From positions 1-39,725 of the forward strand of contig JAZOBN010000018.1 of the NCBI GenBank assembly GCA_045595965.1: a stretch of DNA of 39,725 nt, given 5' to 3'. The position numbers and the translations under genes were made by a program. The notes beneath the pieces were generated by a model, which worked only from the letters and a program-made list of their open reading frames with translations, had not been told where the DNA came from and searched no databases. The DNA is from CAAGNP01 sp045595965 (GTDB lineage Bacteria; Bacteroidota; Bacteroidia; Bacteroidales; UBA932). Shown piece by piece: positions 15,589 to 24,164 of this stretch (the stretch's first letter is position 1; the number at the start of each line of letters is the position of its first letter).

Positions 15589-17554
15589 GTATGATGTTGT
15601 AGTAATTGGAGCTGGACATGCGGGCTGTGAGGCTGCAACAGCAGCTGCCAATATGGGAATGAGGGTTGTTCTTATCACTATGGATATGAACAAAATAGCT
15701 CAGATGTCTTGTAATCCGGCAATTGGTGGTATAGCTAAAGGACAGATAGTCAGGGAGATAGATGCATTAGGTGGTTATTCTGGTGTAGTGACCGATGCAA
15801 GTACAATTCAGTTTAGAATGCTAAACCGGTCAAAAGGGCCTGCAATGTGGAGTCCCCGTGCACAGTGTGACAGAATCTATTTTTCTTGGAACTGGCGCTA
15901 TATTCTCGAAACTACCTCAAAATTAGACATTTGGGCAGATACAGCTACCTCGATATCCTTCTCAGGTTCGCGTGTTTGCGGAGTGGAAACACAGATGGGC
16001 GCATTTTTTAAGGCAAAAACGGTTATTCTGACAGCCGGAACCTTTCTTAATGGAAAAATTTTCGTAGGACAGGAGGATGCAGAGTCAGGAAGGATAGGGG
16101 AGCCCTCATCATATCACCTTACCGAAATTTTGGCAGACAAGGGAATTTCCACTCAAAGGATGAAAACCGGAACACCTCCGAGAATAGATGCCTCATCTAT
16201 TGATTTTACAAAACTTCAGATTCAGGAGGGTGATGTTAATCCGGAAAAATTCTCATATCTTAATTATAACTCTCCTATACAGTCGGGAGTAAAGCAGAGA
16301 GAGTGCTATATAGTCCATACCAATAAAGAGGTCCACTCTATTCTTGAATCTGCTTTTCACCTCTCACCCCTGTTTTCAGGAAAGATCAGTGGTATTGGCC
16401 CGAGGTACTGCCCAAGTATTGAGGACAAATTGAGAACATTCCCAGGAAAAGATGAACATCAACTTTTTCTTGAGCCTGAAGGTTGGAATACAAATGAATA
16501 TTATCTTCAGGGATTTTCATCTTCACTTCCACTCTCTACACAATTGGATGCTCTGCACCGTATAAAAGGTCTCGAGAATGTAAAAATCTACAGACCTGCA
16601 TACGCAGTAGAATATGACTACTTTGATCCGACACAACTTAAATCTTCTTTAGAGTCCAAGATGGTGGATGGTCTATATCTCGCTGGTCAGGTAAATGGTA
16701 CTACAGGGTATGAAGAGGCAGCAGCCCAGGGTTTGATGGCTGGGGTAAATGCTGCGCTGTCTGTTCGTGATAAAGAGCCCCTGATCCTTAAGAGGGACTC
16801 CTCATATATTGGGGTACTTATAGATGATCTCGTTACCAAAGGTGTTGATGAACCTTATAGAATGTTTACATCAAGGGCAGAATATAGAATTTTGTTGCGT
16901 CAGGATAATGCAGACCTTAGACTTACATCACTTTCACACGACATAGGATTAGCTGACGAGTACAGATACAGGCTCATGTGCGAGAAGTATTCTAAAGTAG
17001 ATGATTTGAAATCTACCCTTGAATCAACAAAAGTAAAACCGGATGTAATTAACCCATATCTTACTTCTGTTGGTTCTGCTACTGTAGATTTTTCCAAGAA
17101 TCTCGCATCTTTCTTAACTCGTCCCGACACAAAAATTGAAGATATGATTCAATTTGTTCCTCGTGGAACATTTGATGTGAATAGTGTTTATGAAGTGGAT
17201 TTGACCTCTTTAGTGGATGAAAGCACCGCTGTATCCAAAGCATCAAATCTCCCTTATAAGCCAGCTCCGCTTGAAATTAACAAAAGTTTGAGAGAAGAAA
17301 TTCTTGCTTCAGTAGAGATACTTGTGAAGTATAGTGGATATATTGAAAGAGAGTCAAGATTGGCAGAGAAGGTTCTGAAACTGGAGTCGCTGACAATTCC
17401 TAAAGATTTCGATTATTCAAAAGTGACATCACTATCCTATGAGTCAAGACAAAAACTCCAGAGACTCAGACCTGAAACAATTTCTCAAGCTTCACGAATC
17501 CCTGGAGTTTCTCCTGCAGATATTTCTGTTCTTCTGGTTTACTTCGGTAGGTAG
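15578..17554 (+). CDS. mnmG: tRNA uridine-5-carboxymethylaminomethyl modification enzyme MnmG (GidA)
   Basis: With MnmE, this FAD enzyme installs the cmnm5 group on wobble uridine-34 of several tRNAs. The 658 aa product is slightly longer than the typical 620-630. The N-terminal FAD motif VVVIGAGHAGCEAA (about 7-20) is followed by SCNPAIGGIAKGQIVREIDALGG, TGTPPRID, and the GidA signature LAGQVNGTTGYEEAAAQG. The C-terminal helical domain ends with RPETISQASRIPGVSPADISVLL, the MnmE/tRNA-binding tail. The start overlaps ybeY. The 3' end overlaps the convergent acyl-CoA ligase by 16 nt with no terminator visible. Confidence 0.97.
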   Translation: MNLEYDVVVIGAGHAGCEAATAAANMGMRVVLITMDMNKIAQMSCNPAIGGIAKGQIVREIDALGGYSGVVTDASTIQFRMLNRSKGPAMWSPRAQCDRIYFSWNWRYILETTSKLDIWADTATSISFSGSRVCGVETQMGAFFKAKTVILTAGTFLNGKIFVGQEDAESGRIGEPSSYHLTEILADKGISTQRMKTGTPPRIDASSIDFTKLQIQEGDVNPEKFSYLNYNSPIQSGVKQRECYIVHTNKEVHSILESAFHLSPLFSGKISGIGPRYCPSIEDKLRTFPGKDEHQLFLEPEGWNTNEYYLQGFSSSLPLSTQLDALHRIKGLENVKIYRPAYAVEYDYFDPTQLKSSLESKMVDGLYLAGQVNGTTGYEEAAAQGLMAGVNAALSVRDKEPLILKRDSSYIGVLIDDLVTKGVDEPYRMFTSRAEYRILLRQDNADLRLTSLSHDIGLADEYRYRLMCEKYSKVDDLKSTLESTKVKPDVINPYLTSVGSATVDFSKNLASFLTRPDTKIEDMIQFVPRGTFDVNSVYEVDLTSLVDESTAVSKASNLPYKPAPLEINKSLREEILASVEILVKYSGYIERESRLAEKVLKLESLTIPKDFDYSKVTSLSYESRQKLQRLRPETISQASRIPGVSPADISVLLVYFGR

Positions 17555-19320
17555 ATCTCTTCTATTGTCGATTTGTATTGTGCGTGAATCTTAGCCCTCT
17601 TTAGTTTAAGTGTGGGAGAGAGAAGTCCGTTGTTGGGGCTCCATTCGTCAAGAATAATCCTTTCTCGTTTGATTGCCTCATGGGGAGCAAGTGTGCTGTT
17701 TACCAGTTCAACCTCTTTGTGGATCTTGGCAATTACTTTAGGATTCTTCACAAGCTCATTGTTGTCTGCATATGTTATTTTATGTTTTGCTGCCCAGAAG
17801 TGAAGTCTTGACATGTCAGGAATTATTATAGCCGAGGCAAACTTCTGGTTTTCTCCAAATACAATACAATTTTCGATGTATGAAGACTCTTTGAGTTTGG
17901 CCTCTATTGCCTGAGGTGCAACATACTTTCCGAGTGAGAGTTTGAAAATCTCCTTCTTCCTGTCTGTAATCTGGAGATATTTGCCGTCAATAAGTTTTCC
18001 GATATCTCCTGTATGAAGGAATCCATCTTCGTCAATAATCTCTTTGGTCTGCTCAGGATTTTTATAGTATCCGAGCATTACGTGTGGCCCTCTTGTGAGG
18101 ATCTCACCATCCTCTGCAATTCTCAATTCTGTCCCTTCAAGTGGTGTTCCGACAGTTCCAATTACATTTATCCCCTCGACAGGGTTGTTTACAGCAATCA
18201 CAGGGGAGGTTTCTGTCATACCATATCCCTCAAATATTCTCAGTTTGGCAGCATTGAAGAGTCGTACAATTTTACCTTGTATAGATGAACCTCCAGACAC
18301 TATGATCATTTCATGCCCTCCAAGTGCCTCTCTCCATTTGTTATAAACGAGTTTATCATAAAGGTCTCTCCTGAAAAGATATAATCTGCTGTGGTTATAG
18401 AAGTCGAAATTGTTGGCAAATTTCCATGCTCTATTATAGATTTTCTTCTTTATTCCTGTAAGGTTTTTCCCTGCAGCCTCGAATTTGAAATACATCATCT
18501 CAAGAACTCTGGGAACTGAGCAGAATCCGTCAGCATGACAATCTGCAAGATCTCTCTGGATTGTACTTATTGATTCGGCATAATAAATACTGATACCGAT
18601 GGATTGGTATTCGTAGTTCATACTCCTCTCATAAATGTGGCAAAGGGGGAGGAAACTCAACATTTTCTGAGATGAGGTGACAGGTTGTTTTTTTGCATGT
18701 GCAAGGGCATTGGACATCAGATTCCAGTGTGAAAGCATAACACCTTTTGGTGTCCCTGTGGTGCCGGAGGTGTAAATCATTGTCGCCATCTCATTAGGAT
18801 ATGTATTGTTTTTGATTCTCTCCACTGTTTCACGGTACTTCTCCTGGTTCTCTTCTCCGATTTTATACAGCGATTTGATACACTCAATATCTGTGTTATC
18901 GTCCATCATGTAAACCTTAGCAGGTGTATCCATCTTCTCTATGACAGGTGCTATCTTATTGTATAACTGCATGTTACCAATAAAGATAATCTTTGCATCG
19001 CTGTGGTTGAAAATATAGGTATACTCTTCGTTGCTCAAAGTGGGATAAACGGGAACATGTACCATTCCGGCAAGATTGAGACCCATATCTACAAAGTTCC
19101 ACTCGGGGCGGTTGTTGCAGATGGTTATCACTTTGTCACCTTTCTGATATCCAAGTGCTAAAAAAGCATAAGCAATTAAGTGTGAGTGTTTTATGTACTC
19201 TTTAGTGCTTACTTTTACCCAATTTTTTGAAATAGATCTGCTGAGAATATCCTCTTTATCCGGATGGTTGGCCTCCAGATTTTTAAGCAGATCGAATGTC
19301 CTTGTAATTGATACTTCCAT
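17539..19320 (-). CDS. long-chain fatty acid-CoA ligase (AMP-binding)
   Basis: This enzyme activates fatty acids to acyl-CoA through an acyl-AMP intermediate. The 593 aa protein shows the P-loop YTSGTTGTPKG (183-193), FLPLCHIYER, GGSSIQGKIVRLFNAAKLRIFEGYGMTETSP (A5 motif), and LHTGDIGKLIDGKYLQITDRKKEIFKLSLGKYVAP. It has no strong signal peptide. It is a member of the bacterial ACSL/FadD-like group common in Bacteroidota. The threonine aldolase gene lies 6 nt upstream on the same strand, so the two form an operon. Chain-length preference is not predictable. Confidence 0.93.
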   Translation of the reverse strand: MEVSITRTFDLLKNLEANHPDKEDILSRSISKNWVKVSTKEYIKHSHLIAYAFLALGYQKGDKVITICNNRPEWNFVDMGLNLAGMVHVPVYPTLSNEEYTYIFNHSDAKIIFIGNMQLYNKIAPVIEKMDTPAKVYMMDDNTDIECIKSLYKIGEENQEKYRETVERIKNNTYPNEMATMIYTSGTTGTPKGVMLSHWNLMSNALAHAKKQPVTSSQKMLSFLPLCHIYERSMNYEYQSIGISIYYAESISTIQRDLADCHADGFCSVPRVLEMMYFKFEAAGKNLTGIKKKIYNRAWKFANNFDFYNHSRLYLFRRDLYDKLVYNKWREALGGHEMIIVSGGSSIQGKIVRLFNAAKLRIFEGYGMTETSPVIAVNNPVEGINVIGTVGTPLEGTELRIAEDGEILTRGPHVMLGYYKNPEQTKEIIDEDGFLHTGDIGKLIDGKYLQITDRKKEIFKLSLGKYVAPQAIEAKLKESSYIENCIVFGENQKFASAIIIPDMSRLHFWAAKHKITYADNNELVKNPKVIAKIHKEVELVNSTLAPHEAIKRERIILDEWSPNNGLLSPTLKLKRAKIHAQYKSTIEEIYLPK

Positions 19321-19326
19321 TTTTAT

Positions 19327-20349
19327 TCAGATGTTCTCTTTAATATCTTTGATAAAAGCGTCTATGTCCTCTTTGGTAGTATTGAACGCACACATCCATC
19401 TAACCTCCATTGTCTCTTCATCCCAGATGTAGAAGAGGTGTTTTGCCGAGAGTTTTTCGTAAAGATCTTTGGTGATATATGCAAAGACTGCGTTTGTCTC
19501 TACAGGGCGGGATATCTTCACTTGAGGGATCTCTTTAAGGGAAGATTCAAGGTATTTGGCCATAGAGTTGGAGTGTGAGGCAAGTTCAAGATAAAGGCCA
19601 TCCTTCAGATACTCTTCAAACTGGGCTGCAATAAATCTTGCTTTGGAGTACAATTGTGTCATCTGTTTCCTCAGGAATAGTGCTCTGCTGGGGTTTGTCC
19701 TGTTGAAAAGAACCACTACTTCTCCCATCAGAAGTCCGTTTTTAGTCCCGCCGAATGAAAGAGCATCTGCTCCGGAGTCAGAGGTTATTTCTTTGACAGA
19801 GAGGTTCATTGCTGCGGCAGCATTGGAGATGCGGGATCCATCAATGTGGAGAAATCCTCCGTGGCTGTGCATCAAATCAGCAAGCCCCCTTATCTCTTCC
19901 CGAGTGTATAGGGTTCCCAATTCTGTCGGCTGGGATATTGAGAGGACTGTGGGTTGTGAATGGTGTTGCTCTCCGAATCCATGGAGATTTTTCTTAACCT
20001 CATCGACAGATACTTTTCCATCGGTATGAGGAATAGGGATGAGTTTGCATCCGAGAAATTTATCTGGGGCTCCACATTCATCACAATTGATGTGTGCAGT
20101 AGCTGCACAAATTACAGCATCTGTGCTGTTGGTTATGTTTGCAAGGGAGAGGACATTTGCCCCTGTACCATTGAGTACAAACATTGCTTCGCAATCGCCA
20201 CCGAACATCTGTTCAATATTTTTGAGCACAGAGACCGACTTGGGGTCATCTCCATAAGCAACTGCAAAACCTTCGTTTGCCTTCACGACAGCATCCATAA
20301 TCCGAGGGTGAACCCCTGAATGGTTGTCACTTCCAAAACTGTGTTTCAT
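19327..20349 (-). CDS. ltaE: low-specificity L-threonine aldolase
   Basis: This PLP-dependent enzyme cleaves threonine or allo-threonine to glycine and acetaldehyde. The 340 aa protein begins with SFGSDNHSGVHPRI and contains LNGTGANVLSL, LHIDGSRISNAA (167-178) and SFGGTKNGL with the predicted Schiff-base Lys203. These fit the beta-eliminating lyase/threonine aldolase family. It is transcribed with the acyl-CoA ligase from a promoter at 20374-20381. The product glycine would feed the glycine cleavage system, whose H protein is encoded about 1 kb away in a separate unit; this link is inference only. Confidence 0.93.
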   Translation of the reverse strand: MKHSFGSDNHSGVHPRIMDAVVKANEGFAVAYGDDPKSVSVLKNIEQMFGGDCEAMFVLNGTGANVLSLANITNSTDAVICAATAHINCDECGAPDKFLGCKLIPIPHTDGKVSVDEVKKNLHGFGEQHHSQPTVLSISQPTELGTLYTREEIRGLADLMHSHGGFLHIDGSRISNAAAAMNLSVKEITSDSGADALSFGGTKNGLLMGEVVVLFNRTNPSRALFLRKQMTQLYSKARFIAAQFEEYLKDGLYLELASHSNSMAKYLESSLKEIPQVKISRPVETNAVFAYITKDLYEKLSAKHLFYIWDEETMEVRWMCAFNTTKEDIDAFIKDIKENI

Positions 20350-20373
20350 ATTGCCAAAATTTGTTTATCCATA

Positions 20374-20381
20374 CAAATTTA
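20374..20381 (-). promoter_or_regulatory. -7 box of the threonine aldolase operon
   Basis: The minus strand reads TAAATTTG, an exact consensus match 24 nt before the ltaE ATG at 20349. The divergent lipoprotein gene probably uses the AT-rich region 20383-20399, where only imperfect boxes (TATTTTTA, GATATTTG) are visible. Confidence 0.55.
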
Positions 20382-20416
20382 GTATTTTTACGATATTTGT
20401 AAAAACAATTAAATAT

Positions 20417-21001
20417 ATGAAAAGAGCAATTTTAACCCTATTGGCCGCACTTCTTATGTTTTCATCTTGCGGCACTTATACACTCCAGAACAGTAAAGTT
20501 CTAAATAATGCAGATATGTCCTCATACAAGACATTTATGATACAACCGGCAGAGGAGGCAATGATTCCGGAAGGCCTCTCAATGGGTGATGTGAAAAATA
20601 TTGCAAATGCCGTCTCAACTCAATTGAAAATGAGAGGTTATCAGGAGGTTTCCACAAATCCAGATATGATTGTCTATATGGCAATGTCTGTGAAGCAGGT
20701 AATTGAGACAAAAGATGCAATCCCTCCGGCAACACCAGGCTTTGGATACCGTTATTTGAGCCCGAGAGCATCTTATGTACATAATTATTACAGCGATGCA
20801 CAGATCATCTCCGGTATCAGCAAGCAGGGGCTCCTGATGGTTGATATTGTGGATGCAAAGGAGAATATCCACGTTTTCTGTGCAGAGGTGAGTGCTTTGG
20901 CTGATGAAAAAGGGGCAAAAGTGAAAGATCTTAATGAACTTAACGAGGCTGCATCAGTCCTTTTCTCAAGATTCCCAATCCCTGCAACTTCTGCAAAATA
21001 G
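20417..21001 (+). CDS. DUF4136-like lipoprotein
   Basis: The 194 aa protein starts at the ATG at 20417, giving a signal peptide MKRAILTLLAALLMFSSC with lipobox FSSC and lipidated Cys18. A longer reading from 20324 would cross the promoter region and is rejected. The body, with YKTFMIQP (about 37-44), NIANAVSTQLKMRGYQEVSTNPDMIVYMAMSVKQ and a C-terminal amphipathic segment, resembles DUF4136, a family of envelope lipoproteins with no established function. It is monocistronic, with a terminator 28 nt downstream. Confidence 0.75.
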   Translation: MKRAILTLLAALLMFSSCGTYTLQNSKVLNNADMSSYKTFMIQPAEEAMIPEGLSMGDVKNIANAVSTQLKMRGYQEVSTNPDMIVYMAMSVKQVIETKDAIPPATPGFGYRYLSPRASYVHNYYSDAQIISGISKQGLLMVDIVDAKENIHVFCAEVSALADEKGAKVKDLNELNEAASVLFSRFPIPATSAK

Positions 21002-21029
21002 GGTAGCAGAATATATATAAACAAAATGA

Positions 21030-21059
21030 AAGAAGGTGGCTGAATTCAGTCACCTTCTT
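21030..21059. terminator. bidirectional hairpin terminator
   Basis: The arms 21030-21042 and 21047-21059 form a 13-bp stem with one G-T pair and an AATT loop centred on CTGAATTCAG. The adjacent T-tracts are interrupted on both strands (TTGTTTCTT on plus). It separates the convergent DUF4136 and gcvH genes. Confidence 0.7.
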
Positions 21060-21080
21060 GTTTCTTGCCTCTACAGTAAA

Positions 21081-21455
21081 TTAGCAGATAGCGTTATATT
21101 CTTCAGCTGAAAGAAGTTCGTTAACCTCTTCAGGATTGGACATTTTAACTTTAATCATCCAACCAGCACCATAAGGATCCTGGTTAACTGATTCAGGAGC
21201 ACCTTCGAGATCAGGATTTACCTCTACGATTTCACCGCTAACTGGCATATAAGCATCAGCAACAGTTTTAACAGCTTCGATAGCGCCGAAAACCTCATCT
21301 TTCTCCAAGGTTTCACCCTCAGTCTGGATGTCAACAAATACGATATCGCCAAGTTGGTCCTGAGCGAAGTCTGTAATACCGATTACAGCTACATCACCTT
21401 CTACTCTTACCCATTCGTGTTCTTTAGAATACTTTAGATTGTCAGGAGTGTTCAT
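21081..21455 (-). CDS. gcvH: glycine cleavage system H protein
   Basis: GcvH carries the lipoyl arm that shuttles the aminomethyl group among the P, T and L proteins of glycine cleavage. The 124 aa protein has the family start KYSKEHEWVRVEGDVAVIGIT and the lipoylation motif GAIEAVKTVADAYMPVSGEI, with Lys63 as the predicted lipoyl site. gcvT and gcvP are not in the window. Codon bias is strong. It has its own promoter box in the 62 nt gap after ruvA. Confidence 0.97.
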   Translation of the reverse strand: MNTPDNLKYSKEHEWVRVEGDVAVIGITDFAQDQLGDIVFVDIQTEGETLEKDEVFGAIEAVKTVADAYMPVSGEIVEVNPDLEGAPESVNQDPYGAGWMIKVKMSNPEEVNELLSAEEYNAIC

Positions 21456-21493
21456 TGTTTTTAGTTATTAGAGTTTTCAATAGTATTATGTGA

Positions 21494-21501
21494 CAAATTT
21501 A
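21494..21501 (-). promoter_or_regulatory. -7 box of gcvH
   Basis: The minus strand reads TAAATTTG, an exact TAnnTTTG match about 38 nt before the gcvH ATG, inside the ruvA-gcvH gap. No clean TTTG partner is seen because the region upstream is the ruvA 3' end. Confidence 0.5.
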
Positions 21502-21517
21502 GGAAAATTTTTGACAA

Positions 21518-22108
21518 TTATAGCATCTTGAGTGCTTTCTTTATTATTTCTTCAAGAGTAGCAGCCGGAGTCTCTTTCAGAATTGCGCTAACAGCCTTGT
21601 CAACAGCTGCTTTGGAGAATCCGAGGGTAATGAGTGCAGTGGTTGCTTCCCCTCTGTTGCTATCAAATCCGGCAGCAAGTCCAAGGTCGGCAAAAGAGGC
21701 GGTATTTTCACGTCCCACCTTATCCTTCAACTCGATTATTGCCCTTTGGGCAGTCTTCAGTCCAATCCCTTTTACACTCTTGATTTTATTTACATCACCT
21801 GCGATGATTGCACTCTTTACCTCGTCTGTTGTCAAAGAGGAGAGCATCATTCTGGCTGTGTTGGGGCCAATCCCCGACACAGAGATAAGTTGGGTAAAGA
21901 CAGTCCGCTCATCTTTGTCAGCGAAGCCGTAGAAAAGTTCATCATCTTCATGTTTGTGGTGGTAGATGTAGATTTTCCCCTCCTGCACCCCCTGAAGGGC
22001 ACTGTAGGTTTGTAAAGAGATGAGTATTTTATATCCGATACCGTTGTTCTCAATCACCACGTCAGCAGGTGAAAGTTCTGTCACTATCCCTTTAATGTAG
22101 TCGTACAT
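21518..22108 (-). CDS. ruvA: Holliday junction DNA helicase subunit RuvA
   Basis: RuvA binds the four-way junction and loads RuvB. The ATG at 22108 gives 196 aa beginning MYDYIKGIVTELSPADVVIENNGIGYKI, the conserved OB-fold start; the longer reading from 22132 adds eight unrelated residues. The helix-hairpin-helix pair is visible as LISVSGIGPNTARMML and INKIKSVKGIGLKTAQRAIIELK-like segments (about 70-125). The C-terminal domain III (about 145-196) contacts RuvB. It is unlinked to ruvB and divergent from the suf genes. Confidence 0.95.
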   Translation of the reverse strand: MYDYIKGIVTELSPADVVIENNGIGYKILISLQTYSALQGVQEGKIYIYHHKHEDDELFYGFADKDERTVFTQLISVSGIGPNTARMMLSSLTTDEVKSAIIAGDVNKIKSVKGIGLKTAQRAIIELKDKVGRENTASFADLGLAAGFDSNRGEATTALITLGFSKAAVDKAVSAILKETPAATLEEIIKKALKML

Positions 22109-22141
22109 AGAGTTATGATATTTGTTAATCAAGAGTCAGAG

Positions 22142-22149
22142 CAAATTTA
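22142..22149 (-). promoter_or_regulatory. -7 box of ruvA
   Basis: The minus strand reads TAAATTTG, 33 nt before the ruvA ATG at 22108. It is back to back with the sufS promoter, separated by 13 nt. Confidence 0.55.
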
Positions 22150-22162
22150 ATTATAAATTGCA

Positions 22163-22170
22163 TATCTTTG
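22163..22170 (+). promoter_or_regulatory. -7 box of the sufS operon
   Basis: TATCTTTG matches TAnnTTTG exactly, 17 nt before the sufS ATG at 22188. This box also argues against the longer upstream reading of sufS, which would run through the promoter. Confidence 0.6.
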
Positions 22171-22187
22171 CCCAATATTTTACTCGG

Positions 22188-23408
22188 ATGGAAAAAATAT
22201 CTCAAATACGGTCAATGTTCCCCGCTTTGGATCAGCAGGTTTATGGGAAGGAGCTTGTCTATTTTGATAATGCAGCCACAGCCCAGAAGCCCCAGTCTGT
22301 ACTCGATCTGATCAACACGATGAATTCCAAAACAAATGCAAATATCCATCGTGCTGTTCACAAATTGAGCGCAGAGGCAACAGATCTGTATGAAATGGGG
22401 AGAGAGTCTGTAAGGAAATTCATCAATGCAGCCAGAAGGGAAGAGGTGATATTTACCTCCGGGACCACAGCATCAATCAATCTTGTAGCAAATACTTACG
22501 GTCAGAATTGTATCTCCAAAGGGGATGTGGTCCTTGTTTCGGAGTGTGAACACCACTCCAACATTGTCCCCTGGCAGCTGTTGTGTGAGAGGAATGGTGG
22601 AGAATTAAGAGTTATTCCTGTAGATGAAACAGGGGCATGGAGGATGGATTTGCTCGATTCTCTGTTGGACACAAGGGTAAAATTGATTGCGGCAACGCAC
22701 ATTTCCAATGTACTCGGCGTGGTCAATCCTATAAAGGAACTTATCGAAAAAGGGCACAAGGTGGGGGCTAAAGTGTTGATTGACGGAGCCCAGGGAGTTG
22801 TTCACAAAAGGGTGGATGTGCAGGATCTGGATTGCGATTTCTATGTTTTTTCGGGGCATAAAATATATGCAGCTACAGGGACCGGTATCCTTTATGGAAA
22901 GGAGGCTTTGCTTGATGAGATGCCCCCATGGATGGGAGGTGGGGATATGGTAGATACAGTCTCTTTTGAGAAGACAACTTATGCTCCGCTCCCATTGAAG
23001 TTTGAGGCAGGAACGCCAAACTTTATTGCTGGGGCAACATATACTCCGGCACTCGAGTTTGCAGCAATGACTTTTGATGAAGAAGTTGTTGAGAATGAGA
23101 GAAAAATGGTCGCTTATCTGTATGAAAAACTGAAATCGATAGAGGGGATGAGAATTTATGGGGAAAGATGTGGGGAGAAGATTCCGGTATTCTCATTCTC
23201 GATAGATGGGGTCCACCATGAAGATATGGCACTGCTGTTGGACAAGATGGGTGTGGCGGTAAGATCTGGAATGATGTGTGCAGAGCCGTTGATGACAAGA
23301 TTTGGAGTGACAGGGATGGTGAGAGCCTCTCTTGCCCCATATAACACCCTCCAGGAGTGTGATATTTTTATAGAAGCTTTGAAAAAAGCTGTATCAATGT
23401 TGAGATAA
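22188..23408 (+). CDS. sufS: cysteine desulfurase SufS
   Basis: SufS is a PLP enzyme that takes sulfur from cysteine as a persulfide for Fe-S cluster assembly. The ATG at 22188 gives 406 aa, the standard size. Features are FDNAATAQKP (26-35), EHHSNIVPWQ (121-130), and FSGHKIYAATGTG with Schiff-base Lys225. The persulfide loop RSGMMCAEPL carries catalytic Cys364; the usual His-His before this Cys is Met-Met here. sufE follows after 14 nt and receives the sulfur. sufBCD are not in the window. Confidence 0.95.
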   Translation: MEKISQIRSMFPALDQQVYGKELVYFDNAATAQKPQSVLDLINTMNSKTNANIHRAVHKLSAEATDLYEMGRESVRKFINAARREEVIFTSGTTASINLVANTYGQNCISKGDVVLVSECEHHSNIVPWQLLCERNGGELRVIPVDETGAWRMDLLDSLLDTRVKLIAATHISNVLGVVNPIKELIEKGHKVGAKVLIDGAQGVVHKRVDVQDLDCDFYVFSGHKIYAATGTGILYGKEALLDEMPPWMGGGDMVDTVSFEKTTYAPLPLKFEAGTPNFIAGATYTPALEFAAMTFDEEVVENERKMVAYLYEKLKSIEGMRIYGERCGEKIPVFSFSIDGVHHEDMALLLDKMGVAVRSGMMCAEPLMTRFGVTGMVRASLAPYNTLQECDIFIEALKKAVSMLR

Positions 23409-23422
23409 AAAGAGATAGAGAT

Positions 23423-23848
23423 ATGGATCAAAGATCAATTCAGGAGATTGAAAACGAGATTATCGACGAGTTTTCGGTATTTACCGATTGGATGGACAAG
23501 TACGAGTATATCATCGAACTTGGTAAATCCCTTCCAATGATTGACCCTCAGCAGAAAACAGAGGAGAACCTTATCAAAGGGTGCCAGTCGAGGGTATGGC
23601 TCTCATCTGAGTACAGAGATGGGAAATTGTGGTTTGCTGCCGACAGCGACGCAATTATCACAAAGGGGATCATTTCTCTCCTTGTGAGGGTATTCAACGG
23701 ACAGGCCCCCGAGGATATTCTTAAATCTGATTTCGGTTTTGTTGAACAGATAGGACTTAAAGATAATCTTTCACCTACAAGGGCAAATGGATTGGTTTCC
23801 ATGATCAAACAGATCCAATCTTATGCTCTGGTTTATAGCAGGAAGTAG
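23423..23848 (+). CDS. sufE: sulfur acceptor protein SufE
   Basis: SufE accepts persulfide sulfur from SufS and passes it to the SufBCD scaffold. The 141 aa protein has the family pattern FTDWMDKYEYIIELGKSLP, then EENLIKGCQSRVWL with the acceptor Cys54, and ends with a helical tail. It lies between sufS and the SufT-like gene in a tight operon. Confidence 0.95.
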   Translation: MDQRSIQEIENEIIDEFSVFTDWMDKYEYIIELGKSLPMIDPQQKTEENLIKGCQSRVWLSSEYRDGKLWFAADSDAIITKGIISLLVRVFNGQAPEDILKSDFGFVEQIGLKDNLSPTRANGLVSMIKQIQSYALVYSRK

Positions 23849-23852
23849 TGTT

Positions 23853-24164
23853 ATGGATAAGCAGAAATTACAGAAAGATGTAGTAAGGGCCTTAAAGCAG
23901 GTTTATGACCCTGAAATCCCGGTAAACATATATGATCTGGGGCTGATATATGAGCTGGAGATCAATGATGAGGGGGAGGTTAAGATAAAGATGACCTTGA
24001 CAGCGCCTAATTGCCCGATGGCAGACCAGCTGCTCGAGGATGTACATGAGGCAGTAACAGAGACCCCGGGGGTGACAAATGTATCTTTGGAATTGGTTTT
24101 TGAGCCTGTTTGGGATAAGAGCAGAATGAGTGAAGAGGCTCTGTTGGAATTGGGATTTTTGTAA
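23853..24164 (+). CDS. DUF59 / MIP18-family Fe-S assembly factor (SufT-like)
   Basis: The 103 aa protein consists of one DUF59 domain: VVRALKQVYDPEIPVNIYDLGLIYEL (about 7-32), then MTLTAPNCPMADQLLEDV with the conserved Cys, and a C-terminal VWDKSRMSEEALLELG. Members such as SufT and the PaaD/CIA2-like proteins help mature Fe-S proteins. The ATG at 23853, 4 nt after sufE, is preferred to a longer reading overlapping sufE. Its TAA overlaps the folK start (TAATG). Confidence 0.9.
   Translation: MDKQKLQKDVVRALKQVYDPEIPVNIYDLGLIYELEINDEGEVKIKMTLTAPNCPMADQLLEDVHEAVTETPGVTNVSLELVFEPVWDKSRMSEEALLELGFL

Noticed and set aside
20324..20416. Upstream start for the DUF4136 lipoprotein
   Set aside because: It would overlap the start of the divergent threonine aldolase gene and bury the lipoprotein signal peptide inside the protein.
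53..22108. ruvA and ruvB far apart as a rearrangement
   Set aside because: Unlinked ruvA and ruvB are common outside Proteobacteria, so the separation is not evidence of a recent event.
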